A DNA stretch of 64,000 bases from Crassaminicella thermophila (GTDB lineage Bacteria; Bacillota; Clostridia; Peptostreptococcales; Thermotaleaceae): contig NZ_CP042243.1 of NCBI RefSeq assembly GCF_008152325.1, positions 1,989,026 to 2,053,025 of the forward strand, read 5' to 3'. The position numbers were made by a program, and so were the translations under genes. The notes beneath the pieces were generated by a model, which saw only the letters and a program-made list of their open reading frames with translations, ran no database searches and was not told the DNA's origin. Below, one piece after another: positions 53,347 to 61,687 of this stretch (within the stretch, counting starts at the first letter, position 1; each line of letters starts with the position of its first letter).

Positions 53347-53910
53347 CTACTTTCTATCTGTTAATTGATCCAGTAATGCAAATACTTCTCCTCTTGTAAT
53401 TGGATCATTGAATCTCTTTTCATGTATTGTAATGCCCTTGTTGTTAAGATTAATAAAACACTTTTCGGCCCAATGTTTTTTCTTTCTTTGAAAAGCTTCA
53501 GCAAGTACTTTGTTCATAGGAAACTTAGTTCCAGGACAACTCTTGTATTTTGCAAAATGATTATGTCCGTAAATCTTCATCTTTCCATATCGCTTAAATA
53601 TATCTTCTAATAACTCATAAAGCTTATCTAATTGCGCCTGTGGTGGTTCTGCTATATCAAAATTTCCTACCAAACAAATTCCAATTGATTCAAAATTGCA
53701 ATGCTGTTCTTTGCAATGCGCTCCTGGTGTCTTTTCATCTCTGCCTTTTAGAATTTCATATTTATCTCCAACTTTTTCTATCACATAATGATAGCCTATA
53801 TCGCTCCATCCCCTAACCTGCATATGATATCTTTTGATTGCATTAAAATCAACAACCTTACCATCTTTAGTAAGGCTATGATGTAAAATAATTTTATTTG
53901 GATTATTCAT
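53347..53910 (-). CDS. Phage N-acetylmuramoyl-L-alanine amidase with SLH-like C-terminus
   Basis: The 187-residue endolysin has an Amidase_2/PGRP domain with zinc ligands His10/11 (ILHHSLT), His in IYGHNHFAKYKSCPG and the Cys next to it, and the catalytic glutamate region ESIGICLVGNFD. Residues about 145-187 (HWAEKCFINLNNKGITIHE, RFNDPITRGEVFALLDQL) resemble one S-layer homology repeat, so the wall-binding part is SLH-like. The gene starts with ATG after GGAGGAAAT. It closes the tail-lysis module. Confidence 0.92.
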   Translation of the reverse strand: MNNPNKIILHHSLTKDGKVVDFNAIKRYHMQVRGWSDIGYHYVIEKVGDKYEILKGRDEKTPGAHCKEQHCNFESIGICLVGNFDIAEPPQAQLDKLYELLEDIFKRYGKMKIYGHNHFAKYKSCPGTKFPMNKVLAEAFQRKKKHWAEKCFINLNNKGITIHEKRFNDPITRGEVFALLDQLTDRK

Positions 53911-53936
53911 ATTGCATTTCCTCCTCTTTTCTGCAT

Positions 53937-53958
53937 AAAAATAACACCTATAAGGTGC
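53937..53958 (-). terminator. Short terminator after tail genes
   Basis: On the minus strand GCACC and GGTGT form a small stem, followed by TATTTTT, between the 53964 gene and the amidase gene. Confidence 0.5.
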
Positions 53959-53963
53959 TTATA

Positions 53964-54368
53964 CTATGCATTTTCAATCTCTGTTTTTTTCTGTTGATAC
54001 TCTTGTTGTAGTCTTGTTACTTCAGCATCTTCACCTAAATCTCTCGCATCTCTAATAAGTTGCAAGTATTGATTTTTAAGTTCTTCTAATTTTTTCTCCT
54101 TTAGTTCTTCTGTTATATCAGTTTCTACTCGCCCATCTACAGGTGTATAATCAACACCATCTACATTAATTAAATCTGTATTAGTTATATCATCTACATA
54201 ATCACCATTATCTAAATCGAATTTTACCCATTTATAAATTCTTGTATTTCCTTCTTCAACCTTTTCTAGCTTCATTTCTTTTCCATACCACTTTTTAATC
54301 ACAGCATTTTGAATTCCTGTATCAACTTCTTCGACTTCAAAAACTGTACCATTTTCTACACTAAACAT
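53964..54368 (-). CDS. Phage tail-associated small protein (XkdW position)
   Basis: The 134-residue protein starts MFSVENGTVFEVEEVDTG and ends with a coiled coil (EELKEKKLEELKNQYLQLIRD, RLQQEYQQKKTEIENA). It occupies the XkdW/tail-fibre-chaperone position between the tail fibre and the lysis genes. I cannot identify a Pfam-like family; a role in fibre folding or attachment is only positional. Confidence 0.6.
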   Translation of the reverse strand: MFSVENGTVFEVEEVDTGIQNAVIKKWYGKEMKLEKVEEGNTRIYKWVKFDLDNGDYVDDITNTDLINVDGVDYTPVDGRVETDITEELKEKKLEELKNQYLQLIRDARDLGEDAEVTRLQQEYQQKKTEIENA

Positions 54369-54384
54369 ATCATTACCCTCCTTA

Positions 54385-55668
54385 TTAATCTAATACATAT
54401 CCATAAACAACAGAATTGTAACTGGAAGTAACATCAACATAAATACTTAAACTTGAATCAAATCTTATTGGGGCATTTACAAAAGTTAAACTACCTGATG
54501 TATCAGCATATGTTTGCATTACATAATCACTTAAATTTATAATATCACTACCATCTATGTTTACTCTTAAAGAATACAAATCTGCATTATCACAAAGGTG
54601 TACTGCGAGATTTATTAACTCTCCACTTCCGGTTATATTAAGTATATTTACTTCACCTACATCTCCTCTAATATGGTCTACTGCCCCTACTCTAATTTTA
54701 CTCGCATCGTAAGCATTTCCATTCAAATTTTTCCACTTCCCTCCATAGTAATATTGTAAACTTCCATTGTATTCTCTGAAATGCAATCCATCTACCATGT
54801 CTGCATCAAGCCCACTACCGGAACCATCATGCATATTTGTCCATACTTTAGCCCATGCTGTCCATGTTCCACTATATCTACTTCTTACATACATGGCGTT
54901 GCCGCTATTATATTGAACTGCTATCTGCATAGCATTTCCACCTATTGTGCTATAGAAATAAGTTTGAATATGCCAATAGTGAACCGAATCTGGTGCATTA
55001 CCGTGCTTAGTTAGTATATGTCCATAAGTAGTAGTATTAGGGTCTTGGTTAGTTGTACCTAAATTTACTAATGTCATAAACTCTGTATAATTTTTCCCAT
55101 CTAACTTATCACTATCTGCTGCCTTTGAGGTTTTGTCAAGTTTACTATTTGCGGTATTCAAAGCTACTACTGCTTTGTCATATGCGGTTTTAACTGCTTT
55201 ACTACTTGCTGCAACAGTCGAACTTGTACTGGTTACACTATCACTTATGGCTCTTTGTGCTGTTATATAGCCTACATCATTACTTAACTGACTTAATTTT
55301 GTCGGCTTTATGCTATCCGCATAATTCTTTGCATTTTGTTCTGCGGTATCCGCTTTCGCCTGTGCTCCTGATGGTGTTTCTTTCGAATTCCAATCGGATT
55401 TTTCGCTGTCAGTGACAAATCTATGAGTGCTATCTTCTGTAATCATGGTTGCTGGATGCACAGAAGGATGTTGATAGTTATTTGCATTGTCTTCTATACT
55501 ATCCAACTTTGTTTTATCCTCTTTGCTCATCCTGCCATCTTCTGTAGCACTTGCTTTTTTAGCGACTTCAGCATCAATAATATCCATGTTTTCATTAATC
55601 ATATCAATATCCGCAGTTTCATTCCCAGCAGGTTTTTTAAGACCAATATTAGTTGTCAAATCAGGCAT
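54385..55668 (-). CDS. Phage tail fibre / receptor-binding protein
   Basis: The 427-residue protein has a tail-attachment start (MPDLTTNIGLKKPAGNETADI and DMINENMDIIDAEVAKKA), a triple-helical stalk of Asn/Ser-rich heptads with DKLDGKNYTEF segments, and a C-terminal knob with the pyocin-knob-like YFYSTIGGNAMQIAVQYN and GTWTAWAKVW. It would bind the host surface. It is the last structural gene in this tail module and follows the DUF2313-like gene by 12 bases. Confidence 0.88.
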   Translation of the reverse strand: MPDLTTNIGLKKPAGNETADIDMINENMDIIDAEVAKKASATEDGRMSKEDKTKLDSIEDNANNYQHPSVHPATMITEDSTHRFVTDSEKSDWNSKETPSGAQAKADTAEQNAKNYADSIKPTKLSQLSNDVGYITAQRAISDSVTSTSSTVAASSKAVKTAYDKAVVALNTANSKLDKTSKAADSDKLDGKNYTEFMTLVNLGTTNQDPNTTTYGHILTKHGNAPDSVHYWHIQTYFYSTIGGNAMQIAVQYNSGNAMYVRSRYSGTWTAWAKVWTNMHDGSGSGLDADMVDGLHFREYNGSLQYYYGGKWKNLNGNAYDASKIRVGAVDHIRGDVGEVNILNITGSGELINLAVHLCDNADLYSLRVNIDGSDIINLSDYVMQTYADTSGSLTFVNAPIRFDSSLSIYVDVTSSYNSVVYGYVLD

Positions 55669-55680
55669 TATATCACCTCG

Positions 55681-56238
55681 CTATACAATTATTTGCCTTG
55701 TTTTTAAATTGTCCCAAGTACCTGTTTTTACGTCATTCCAAGTTATATTTTTTACTTCACTCCATACTGTATAAGTAAATTCATATTCTACTGCCAGATG
55801 TGCTGGTTTGATTTCCTCTATTGCTGCTTTCAAATCTTCTATGTTGGGGGGTATGCCTCTTGTATCGATAAATTTTATGATAAAGATATATGATTCAAAG
55901 TTTTCTATAACCTCAACAGTACCCTTATCATAACTCTCAGCTACCGATTTTATTAAATCTTTTGTTACTGTTGCATTTCCCCTAATTCTACCTATTATTA
56001 CACTTCTTCTTTGATCAATAGGTTTTAGTATATCGGTTGGTATATTTAAAAGTTCCTCATATTTTTCAAGACCTTCATCAGTAGCTGTAGCTAACAATAA
56101 TTCTATTTCTAGTTTGTCAATTTCATTTTGTATATCATCTAATGCTTTACCTAACACATTTAATTCCTTATCATTTATACCATTATCTTTATATAAACCA
56201 TCTGGCAACTGATTCTTAATTATTTCTTTATACAACAT
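55681..56238 (-). CDS. DUF2313-like phage tail protein (YmfQ/XkdU position)
   Basis: The 185-residue protein starts MLYKEIIKNQLPDGLYKDNG and contains ELLLATATDEGLEKYEELLNIP then RRSVIIGRIRGNATVTKDLIKS, as in XkdU/YmfQ proteins that follow the baseplate J gene in contractile-type tails. Overlaps baseplate J by 11 bases. A baseplate wedge or adaptor role is inferred from the family. Confidence 0.88.
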   Translation of the reverse strand: MLYKEIIKNQLPDGLYKDNGINDKELNVLGKALDDIQNEIDKLEIELLLATATDEGLEKYEELLNIPTDILKPIDQRRSVIIGRIRGNATVTKDLIKSVAESYDKGTVEVIENFESYIFIIKFIDTRGIPPNIEDLKAAIEEIKPAHLAVEYEFTYTVWSEVKNITWNDVKTGTWDNLKTRQIIV

Positions 56239-57295
56239 TTATAACACCTGCCTGTGCTACTTCTGTTTCTGCAAGAACAATATTAGTTGTAGGACTAGTT
56301 ATATCAACATCATCAACCTCATTTAATTTAAATAAAGCATTAATTATTCCAGCTATCTTTACAACTCCTCCTATTTCTATAGATTCTATATAATTTTTTA
56401 TTGTATCTTCTACAATCATTCTGATATCATCAATAGTATTAGTTACACTTGGAGTAATAGTTACATCTACATTAACATTAACTACAGTAGGTTTTATTAC
56501 CTTTGCATCAGCTCCAACAGGTCTTCTTTCATCAATATAAGATTGCACTTCACTTACCAAAACATCACTTGGTAACCCCGAAGAAGTAGAAATAAGAATA
56601 TCAACTGTTCCAGCTCCTCGATTCAAAGGTAATGCTTTTGCTATAGTCACTCCTTCAACAGCAAGTGCCCAGTTTTCATAATCTTTTTTATTCCCTCCAA
56701 GCTGAGGGCTTCTCACTTTCTCAAGTAACCTTTTTCTATATTCTTCTTCATCTTCTAAATCGGTACCACCAGTAAATGGCTCAAGATTAATCACATATTC
56801 TATTCCCGCAGGTGGTTCCGTTAAAATTGTAAAAGTTCCTGCTTCAACATTTCCATTTGTTCCTGGTTCCTCTGCTTCAGCTACTATATCTACATATGTA
56901 TTTCCAACAGTAAGAATAGCTTCTTCTGTAGTTACTCCTCTGATTATTACCCCATTTCTTTCTAATGTAGAAAAGGAAGTTCCAGCAGGAATCAGAATAT
57001 CTTCTATAGCAGCAGTATTCCTTCCCATTCTCACAATTCCTGTTGCTTTTGTTGCTTGTTTTCTATCCACCCCATAAATATAACCATGAAGTTCTAAATA
57101 TTCTCCTGTAGCTGTTTGAGGAAAAGCTTGCTTCAATATATACCCTTGATTATAAAAGAGTCCTTCTATTTGTGAAGCTAAAACTTTCGATTTTATTGCT
57201 ATATCAGAAGCACTTGAAATTTGACTTACACCTAATTCTTGAGCAAAATCTTGAAGCATTTCTTGTAATATTTCTTGCATATCTTTCTGTATCAA
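56228..57295 (-). CDS. Phage baseplate protein J-like (XkdT)
   Basis: The 355-residue protein has the baseplate-J signature GYIYGVDRKQATKATG (about 69-84), FTGGTDLEDEEEYRKRLLE (about 171-189) and a C-terminal VDVTITPSVTN beta domain. It forms the baseplate wedge joining tail tube and fibres in myovirus-type tails. It overlaps the upstream gene by 4 bases (ATGA-type) and the downstream gene by 11. Its complete state suggests a recently active tail. Confidence 0.93.
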   Translation of the reverse strand: MIQKDMQEILQEMLQDFAQELGVSQISSASDIAIKSKVLASQIEGLFYNQGYILKQAFPQTATGEYLELHGYIYGVDRKQATKATGIVRMGRNTAAIEDILIPAGTSFSTLERNGVIIRGVTTEEAILTVGNTYVDIVAEAEEPGTNGNVEAGTFTILTEPPAGIEYVINLEPFTGGTDLEDEEEYRKRLLEKVRSPQLGGNKKDYENWALAVEGVTIAKALPLNRGAGTVDILISTSSGLPSDVLVSEVQSYIDERRPVGADAKVIKPTVVNVNVDVTITPSVTNTIDDIRMIVEDTIKNYIESIEIGGVVKIAGIINALFKLNEVDDVDITSPTTNIVLAETEVAQAGVINVV

Positions 57296-57642
57296 GCAAA
57301 CACCTCCATTTTATCCTGGATTCCATTCCAAATAAAAAAGATAAGAATTAATATTTTTTTCTTATCTATCAAACTTACTTCAATTTTTTCAATTGTAATA
57401 TCCTCTTCTGGTTTAAGTGCCTCTCTTACATATACATCTGCCATTTGAGGAACTTCAGATCTTTTCGCTCTATATAGAAGTTTTAATCTACTTCCTAATG
57501 TTTCATCATGAATAAAGCTTCCTCTTTCTATTGTAAGCCTTATCATCATGCTTTGTTTCTTTGCTTCAATCCCTGTAATCATTTGCACATCCCCAAGCCC
57601 TTTTCTAACCAAATCACCTTTTTCTATTTTATAATCAATCAT
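57292..57642 (-). CDS. DUF2634/gp25-like baseplate wedge protein (XkdS position)
   Basis: The 116-residue protein has a lysozyme-like gp25 fold pattern: LVRKGLGDVQMITGIEAKKQSMMIRL, then TLGSRLKLLYRAKRSEVPQ, at about residues 12-75. It resembles XkdS/DUF2634. It lies upstream of baseplate J with a four-base overlap. Role as baseplate wedge is inferred by position and pattern. Confidence 0.75.
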   Translation of the reverse strand: MIDYKIEKGDLVRKGLGDVQMITGIEAKKQSMMIRLTIERGSFIHDETLGSRLKLLYRAKRSEVPQMADVYVREALKPEEDITIEKIEVSLIDKKKILILIFFIWNGIQDKMEVFA

Positions 57643-57654
57643 TTATTCACCACC

Positions 57655-58140
57655 CTAGATGGTTTTAAAATCTCCAGCTTTTACCGTGCCATTTGTTGTA
57701 ATTCCATCTGTTACATTTAAACTCTTATTAATAGTTACATCACCATTAACACTCATATTGTTTTGTATTACAACACTACCATCTTTTTTAATTACAACAG
57801 CATTGTTTATTACTACATCTCCATTATTTTTACATCTTATAGTAGCACCTCCCATTGAATATATTTCAGTTTCTCCAGCAGGAATAGTTGTATCAACTTC
57901 TGTTCCTACAGCTACAATAGTTTTTCCGTTAAACCAATTTTTAATTAACTCTACCGACTTACCACTTGGCGGATTCCATCTGATTCCAAATGGAGCAATA
58001 AGCGGTATTTCTCTATATTCACCTACACCATTAGCATTAATTCCTTGTCCAGTATCAGAACTCGTTACCGTTGCTAATTCACTTGTATTATAATTGTTTT
58101 GTTTATTTTCTCTATCTCTTTTTCTTTGAAAGCTACTCAT
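57655..58140 (-). CDS. Phage baseplate spike / gpV-like assembly protein
   Basis: The 161-residue protein has an N-terminal basic segment (MSSFQRKRDRENKQNN), then PLIAPFGIRWNPPSGKSVEL, the GTEVDTTIPAGETEIYSMGG beta segment and a C-terminal set of short repeats (VVINNAVVIKKDG, SVVIQNNMSVNGDVTINKS) that would form a triple-stranded beta-helix spike. This matches gpV/gp5-type needle proteins. ATG at 58140 overlaps the stop of the upstream XkdQ-like gene (TAATG). Confidence 0.8.
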   Translation of the reverse strand: MSSFQRKRDRENKQNNYNTSELATVTSSDTGQGINANGVGEYREIPLIAPFGIRWNPPSGKSVELIKNWFNGKTIVAVGTEVDTTIPAGETEIYSMGGATIRCKNNGDVVINNAVVIKKDGSVVIQNNMSVNGDVTINKSLNVTDGITTNGTVKAGDFKTI

Positions 58141-59153
58141 TACAATCCCTCCCAAAGCGGTCTTAGTCTTATAATTTTTTCATTTCCTACATTATTATTC
58201 TTTTTATGTCTTACTCCAACAACAAAAAAGACACCATCTGTTTTGGTGACTTTATCTTTTACATATGCAGTTTTATTAGTTTCTATCTTATGTCTGCCAT
58301 TGATAGTTATTTCAATTTCAAAACTTCCTCTTTTTCTTTCATCTACATACCTTTTAGCAATTTTTTCTCCTTCTGCTATATTTTTAGCATCTCCATTTTC
58401 AATAATCATTCTTCTTGCATATCCTAAAGCTGTTAATACTGTATCTTTGAATTTTGCAGTAAAAGTTTTCTTACTATGACCTCTTACCCATACCTCTGAT
58501 TTTATATCTGCACCTCTTTTCCTCTTAGAAAATCTTTTCATTCTTATAGCATTTGATATGGACATATCATTGCTAAATGTATATGAAGGTTCTTCTTTAT
58601 AATTTAAAACATCTGCTATTATCGTACTATTTGAAGTACACCAAAGCCACATTCCGAGCTTTTTACACTCTCTAAATAAAGTATCCCATTCACTATCACC
58701 TACTTCTACAACTATTTTATCTATAACCTTGTCATAAATAGGATTTACTTGGAAATTTGTAAAACCATATGGCGCAGCAATCTTTTTTAAAAAATCGCTG
58801 AATTTCAATTTGTAATATGTTTTAGGTTCTGCATCATTCTCTAAAAGCAGCATTGATCGATCTCTGCCATCTATTTCAATCTTTGCTCCTTCTTCTCCCC
58901 AAGTTTCATCCAGATCATCAGCCATTCCATCCAATATAATCTCATTATCCTCATAGATTCTAAATCTATCATTAGGATTTAACATCTCAGCATTTACACC
59001 ATGTCCATCAGGACCAACTGGATTATCAATAATTATGTTAAAGTGATCCGCAGGAATATCCATAGAAGTTTCAATATCATACTCACTCATTCTTTGTATC
59101 TTAAATTGCTTTTTATGTTTATTACTATCTACTATAACCAGCATATATCTCAC
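58140..59153 (-). CDS. XkdQ-like phage tail hub protein
   Basis: The 337-residue protein carries a gpD/gp27-like hub pattern (MRYMLVIVDSNKHKKQFKIQ; FRIYEDNEIILDGMADDLDE; CKKLGMWLWCTSNSTIIAD). XkdQ in PBSX is the tail hub that connects tube to spike. Starts one base upstream of the XkdP-like stop with ATG and good coupling. Complete length. Confidence 0.9.
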   Translation of the reverse strand: MRYMLVIVDSNKHKKQFKIQRMSEYDIETSMDIPADHFNIIIDNPVGPDGHGVNAEMLNPNDRFRIYEDNEIILDGMADDLDETWGEEGAKIEIDGRDRSMLLLENDAEPKTYYKLKFSDFLKKIAAPYGFTNFQVNPIYDKVIDKIVVEVGDSEWDTLFRECKKLGMWLWCTSNSTIIADVLNYKEEPSYTFSNDMSISNAIRMKRFSKRKRGADIKSEVWVRGHSKKTFTAKFKDTVLTALGYARRMIIENGDAKNIAEGEKIAKRYVDERKRGSFEIEITINGRHKIETNKTAYVKDKVTKTDGVFFVVGVRHKKNNNVGNEKIIRLRPLWEGL

Positions 59154-59735
59154 CTACACAATCAGCTTTTGTCCTGGATAAATCAAATTTGGATTCTTTA
59201 TAGAAGGATTTTTCTTTACAATTTCTTTCCACGTAGTTCCATATCTTTTAGCAATTAAAGAAAGGCATTCTCCTTTTTTTACGATATGTTCTTTTAATTC
59301 AGCTTTACTAATCATTGCTGGTTTTGCCTCATATGTATAAGGTAAAACCATCTCTTTCTTAACTTCAACTATTTTTGTTTCAGGAATATGCTCTATAAAA
59401 CTAAAGCTATATCTTACATAGTTTGGTGTTGGCTCCTGCTCAGGTTCTAGCCTTGTAAATACTGCCTGTTGTATTTGCCATACGGGATGTACTAATAAGC
59501 CAGGTCCTGGATCATAGAATACGGAAGCTAATTTTCCAAACTCTTCATATGCTCCTTCCCCAATAAATTCTCCCGTACCCGATACTTCCCTAGGCTTCAT
59601 GCCTAAATCCTCTACTTCATTAATATTTGTATAAGGATAATGATGTACAGCTGTATTCTTTTCATATCTCATGGTATAAGTAGATGGGTTGACTGGCCAT
59701 ATATAACTTTTATATTTCAATGGAGCTAAAGACAT
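59154..59735 (-). CDS. XkdP-like tail protein with LysM domain
   Basis: The 193-residue protein begins MSLAPLKYKSYIWPVNPSTY and ends with a LysM repeat (EHIVKKGECLSLIAKRYGT, IKNPNLIYPGQKLIV, about 148-193). XkdP in PBSX tails is a baseplate-proximal protein. It is the first tail gene retained in this remnant; the tape-measure, sheath and tube genes that should precede it are absent, replaced by antirepressor cassette 2. Confidence 0.9.
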   Translation of the reverse strand: MSLAPLKYKSYIWPVNPSTYTMRYEKNTAVHHYPYTNINEVEDLGMKPREVSGTGEFIGEGAYEEFGKLASVFYDPGPGLLVHPVWQIQQAVFTRLEPEQEPTPNYVRYSFSFIEHIPETKIVEVKKEMVLPYTYEAKPAMISKAELKEHIVKKGECLSLIAKRYGTTWKEIVKKNPSIKNPNLIYPGQKLIV

Positions 59736-59759
59736 TTCCTCACTTCCTTTCTTTTTCTT

Positions 59760-60493
59760 GCTTCATATTTAAGCCATTTTCTATGGTGCTCTTATCCTGC
59801 TCATGCTTGTCACCCCATAAGAAAAAGCACCCTATACAGAGTACTTTTTATTTTGCTTTTTATCTTTTTTATAATTAGTGTTTATATATATTGTATCTTC
59901 AATTTGAATTGAATCTAGCCAATCAATATCTAAACTAATTTCAATTACTGGTGTATTCATGCTACTTCACCACCATTGTTAATATACACAACACGATAAG
60001 TCTTACTTCTATTTGTTGAAGTAACATATTTAATATCAGTAGGATAATTATTATCCAATAACCATTGTTTTTACTTTTATCAATAACAGTTTTTTTGTAT
60101 ATTGTGTTGTAGTCCCCATATGTCCATTCTTCTCGAAAAGAAACTGTTTCTTTTTTTCATTATCACCTATTTCTATATTTTCTAAAATAGCTTTGATTGC
60201 TTGACCATGAGGTTTATTTGTTTTAGAATATATACCTACTACTTTAGCAATGCTTTCGAGATCAAATATTTCTTTATCTGCTTTCAATTCTTCTATCGGC
60301 AAGTCTATTCCCGCTTTACGATATATCTGCTTAAGTGCTAATGCTTGATATTGTGGCTTTAATCCTGCTTTGTCCAGTACAGGAAGCATTATCTTTGCTG
60401 TTTCATTTAGTGTTGTTAGGCTTTCTATTTCATCAGCCTTATCTCTAAGCATTTCGGGATTAGCATTATTAGTGATGTATGCACCTTCTTTTC
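59760..60493. repeat. Long direct repeat, copy 2
   Basis: Counterpart of 46503-47229. The match is near identity outside a cluster of five homopolymer-length changes (60069-60160), which break the antirepressor frame. The left edge GCTTCATATTTA is the same in both copies; the right edge falls in the codons for WVTSEVLPSIRKEG. Confidence 0.92.
59832..59960 (-). CDS. 42-residue ORF coupled to antirepressor 2
   Basis: Identical in protein to the ORF at 46574-46702 (MNTPVIEISLDIDWLDSIQI start). It remains intact although the upstream antirepressor frame is broken, so either it is translated on its own or the antirepressor frame is really continuous. It is terminated by the hairpin at 59822-59849. 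Confidence 0.58.
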   Translation of the reverse strand: MNTPVIEISLDIDWLDSIQIEDTIYINTNYKKDKKQNKKYSV

Positions 60494-60800
60494 TGATAGA
60501 TGGCAATACTTCGCTTGTTACCCATCTTTTGAATTTCTTTGCTGTTGGTAGTTTACTGCTTAATATCAAACTGTAAAGTCCACTTTCATTGATTATCCAT
60601 GTTTCTTGTATTCCACCATTTGTAGGGATGGGATGTTTCGTCCTATCCTCTTCGTCAACATGTCGGACAATTGCTTTATGAGGTTCTTTATAATCTAATA
60701 TTTTAGCAATATCATTACCTACAAAATATGGTTCATTATTAATCATTAAAGTTCTAACTTTACCGAATTGTTCATTAGTAAATACTTTCAATTCGTTCAT
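59957..60800 (-). pseudogene. Phage antirepressor with a different BRO-N head (cassette 2), frameshifted near its end
   Basis: The N-terminus (MNELKVFTNEQFGKVRTLMI, VGNDIAKILDYKEPHKAIVRH, WIINESGLYSLILSSKLPTAKKF) is a BRO-N domain unrelated in detail to that of cassette 1, while residues from WVTSEVLPSIRKEG on are the same. Five homopolymer extensions (T4 to T5, T3 to T4, T5 to T7, A3 to A4, T5 to T7) in 60069-60160 shift the frame so the apparent end is at 60051. Without them the protein would end at 59957 and be about 280 residues. The start at 60800 has GGAGG upstream. Confidence 0.82.
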
Positions 60801-60838
60801 TATAGTACCTCCTTCTTGTTTTCACCCTCGAGGTATGC

Positions 60839-60930
60839 TATAATGAACATAGCAATACCCTTTGGGTGTTGTTGTAGTAGGAAGTCCGTGGGTCGCCAAA
60901 CTCACAGCGGGCTTCCTTTTATTTTTTGTT
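60839..60930 (+). ncRNA. Putative antisense RNA unit 2
   Basis: TATAAT (60839-60844), with TTGTTT 17 bases upstream, is followed by GAACATAGCAATACCCTTTGGG and a long terminator hairpin GGAAGTCCG...CGGGCTTCC with TTTTATTTTTT. Like unit 1, it spans the gap between the RHH stop (60919) and the antirepressor start (60800). Length near 78 bases. Confidence 0.58.
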
Positions 60931-61101
60931 TTTTTTCAAGATATACTTTACTTCTTTTTCAATTTCAAAGTTGCCTTCAATGTATCCTTGCATAAATGCT
61001 TCTAATACATCATTCATTTTTACATTGTTTTTTGCACACGCTTCTTTAAATTGTTTCTGTATATCTTCGTCAATTGTAGTTGTGAATTGTTTTCTCGCCA
61101 A
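60919..61101 (-). CDS. Ribbon-helix-helix-like small protein (cassette 2)
   Basis: The 60-residue protein KQFTTTIDEDIQKQFKEAC, VKMNDVLEAFMQGYIEGNF, EIEKEVKYILKKNKK is an Arc/RHH-type DNA-binding pattern, different in sequence from the cassette 1 partner. The start is TTG at 61101, 5-6 bases after GGAGG. It precedes the antirepressor, as in cassette 1, but the two RHH proteins would not cross-react. Confidence 0.72.
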   Translation of the reverse strand: MARKQFTTTIDEDIQKQFKEACAKNNVKMNDVLEAFMQGYIEGNFEIEKEVKYILKKNKK

Positions 61102-61187
61102 TCAACCACCTCCTTATCTATATAATAATATTTGTGATTATATTTGTCAATATATTTTTACCCATATTTTTATAAAATTATACAAAA

Positions 61188-61212
61188 TAAAAAAAGACCA
61201 CTCAAAGTAGTC
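61188..61212 (-). terminator. Terminator downstream of the ORF6N gene
   Basis: On the minus strand GACTACTTTGAGTGGTC folds to a hairpin followed by eight U; the first copy has the equivalent at 47920-47945. Confidence 0.75.
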
Positions 61213-61253
61213 TATTCTGCAAGAATTATATATTTATCTTTCATGACATTATT

Positions 61254-61658
61254 TTACTCCACCACTAAATTAGAAGAACCAAAATATTCATCTAAAATTC
61301 TATCGTACATTTCCCATGCCAAATCATCATCAAATATCTTGATAAGTTTTGCATATCCTCTTTCTGATAACAAATATATATTTTTGGATGCATTTAATGA
61401 ACCTTGTGTAATAAATCCGCTATTCTTTAAAATAATAGCAAACTTACTATCTTTCCAATCAATAATATCTACATTATCTTTAAATCTATTTCTATTTTCA
61501 TTGATTAATTTATTTACATTGAAAAGTTCTCTGTTATGTAAAACCGCAATATCTTTCGCTAACATAGCTCTTTTACCTTCACCAAAGCCACCAGCAATAC
61601 AAGGTATTTCAATTCCACATACTTTAGTAGTACCTTTTAACATTAGTTCATTTTTCAT
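61254..61658 (-). CDS. ORF6N-domain phage antirepressor-like protein
   Basis: The 134-residue protein has the ORF6N pattern: [59 protein letters not shown] and [24 protein letters not shown]6N proteins are DNA-binding parts of Ant/Rha-like antirepressors. It starts with ATG 6-8 bases after GGAGG and lies downstream of the Rha-like gene, with the third opposite-strand RNA unit in the 187-base gap. Confidence 0.82.
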   Translation of the reverse strand: MKNELMLKGTTKVCGIEIPCIAGGFGEGKRAMLAKDIAVLHNRELFNVNKLINENRNRFKDNVDIIDWKDSKFAIILKNSGFITQGSLNASKNIYLLSERGYAKLIKIFDDDLAWEMYDRILDEYFGSSNLVVE

Positions 61659-61687
61659 AAAATTTTCCTCCTTAGTTTCATTAGTAT

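Noticed and set aside
54385..55668. Possible CRISPR or tandem repeat in the tail-fibre gene
   Set aside because: The regular pattern is at protein level (heptads and Asn/Ser-rich stalk); no DNA repeats with unique spacers were seen. No CRISPR array was found anywhere in the window.
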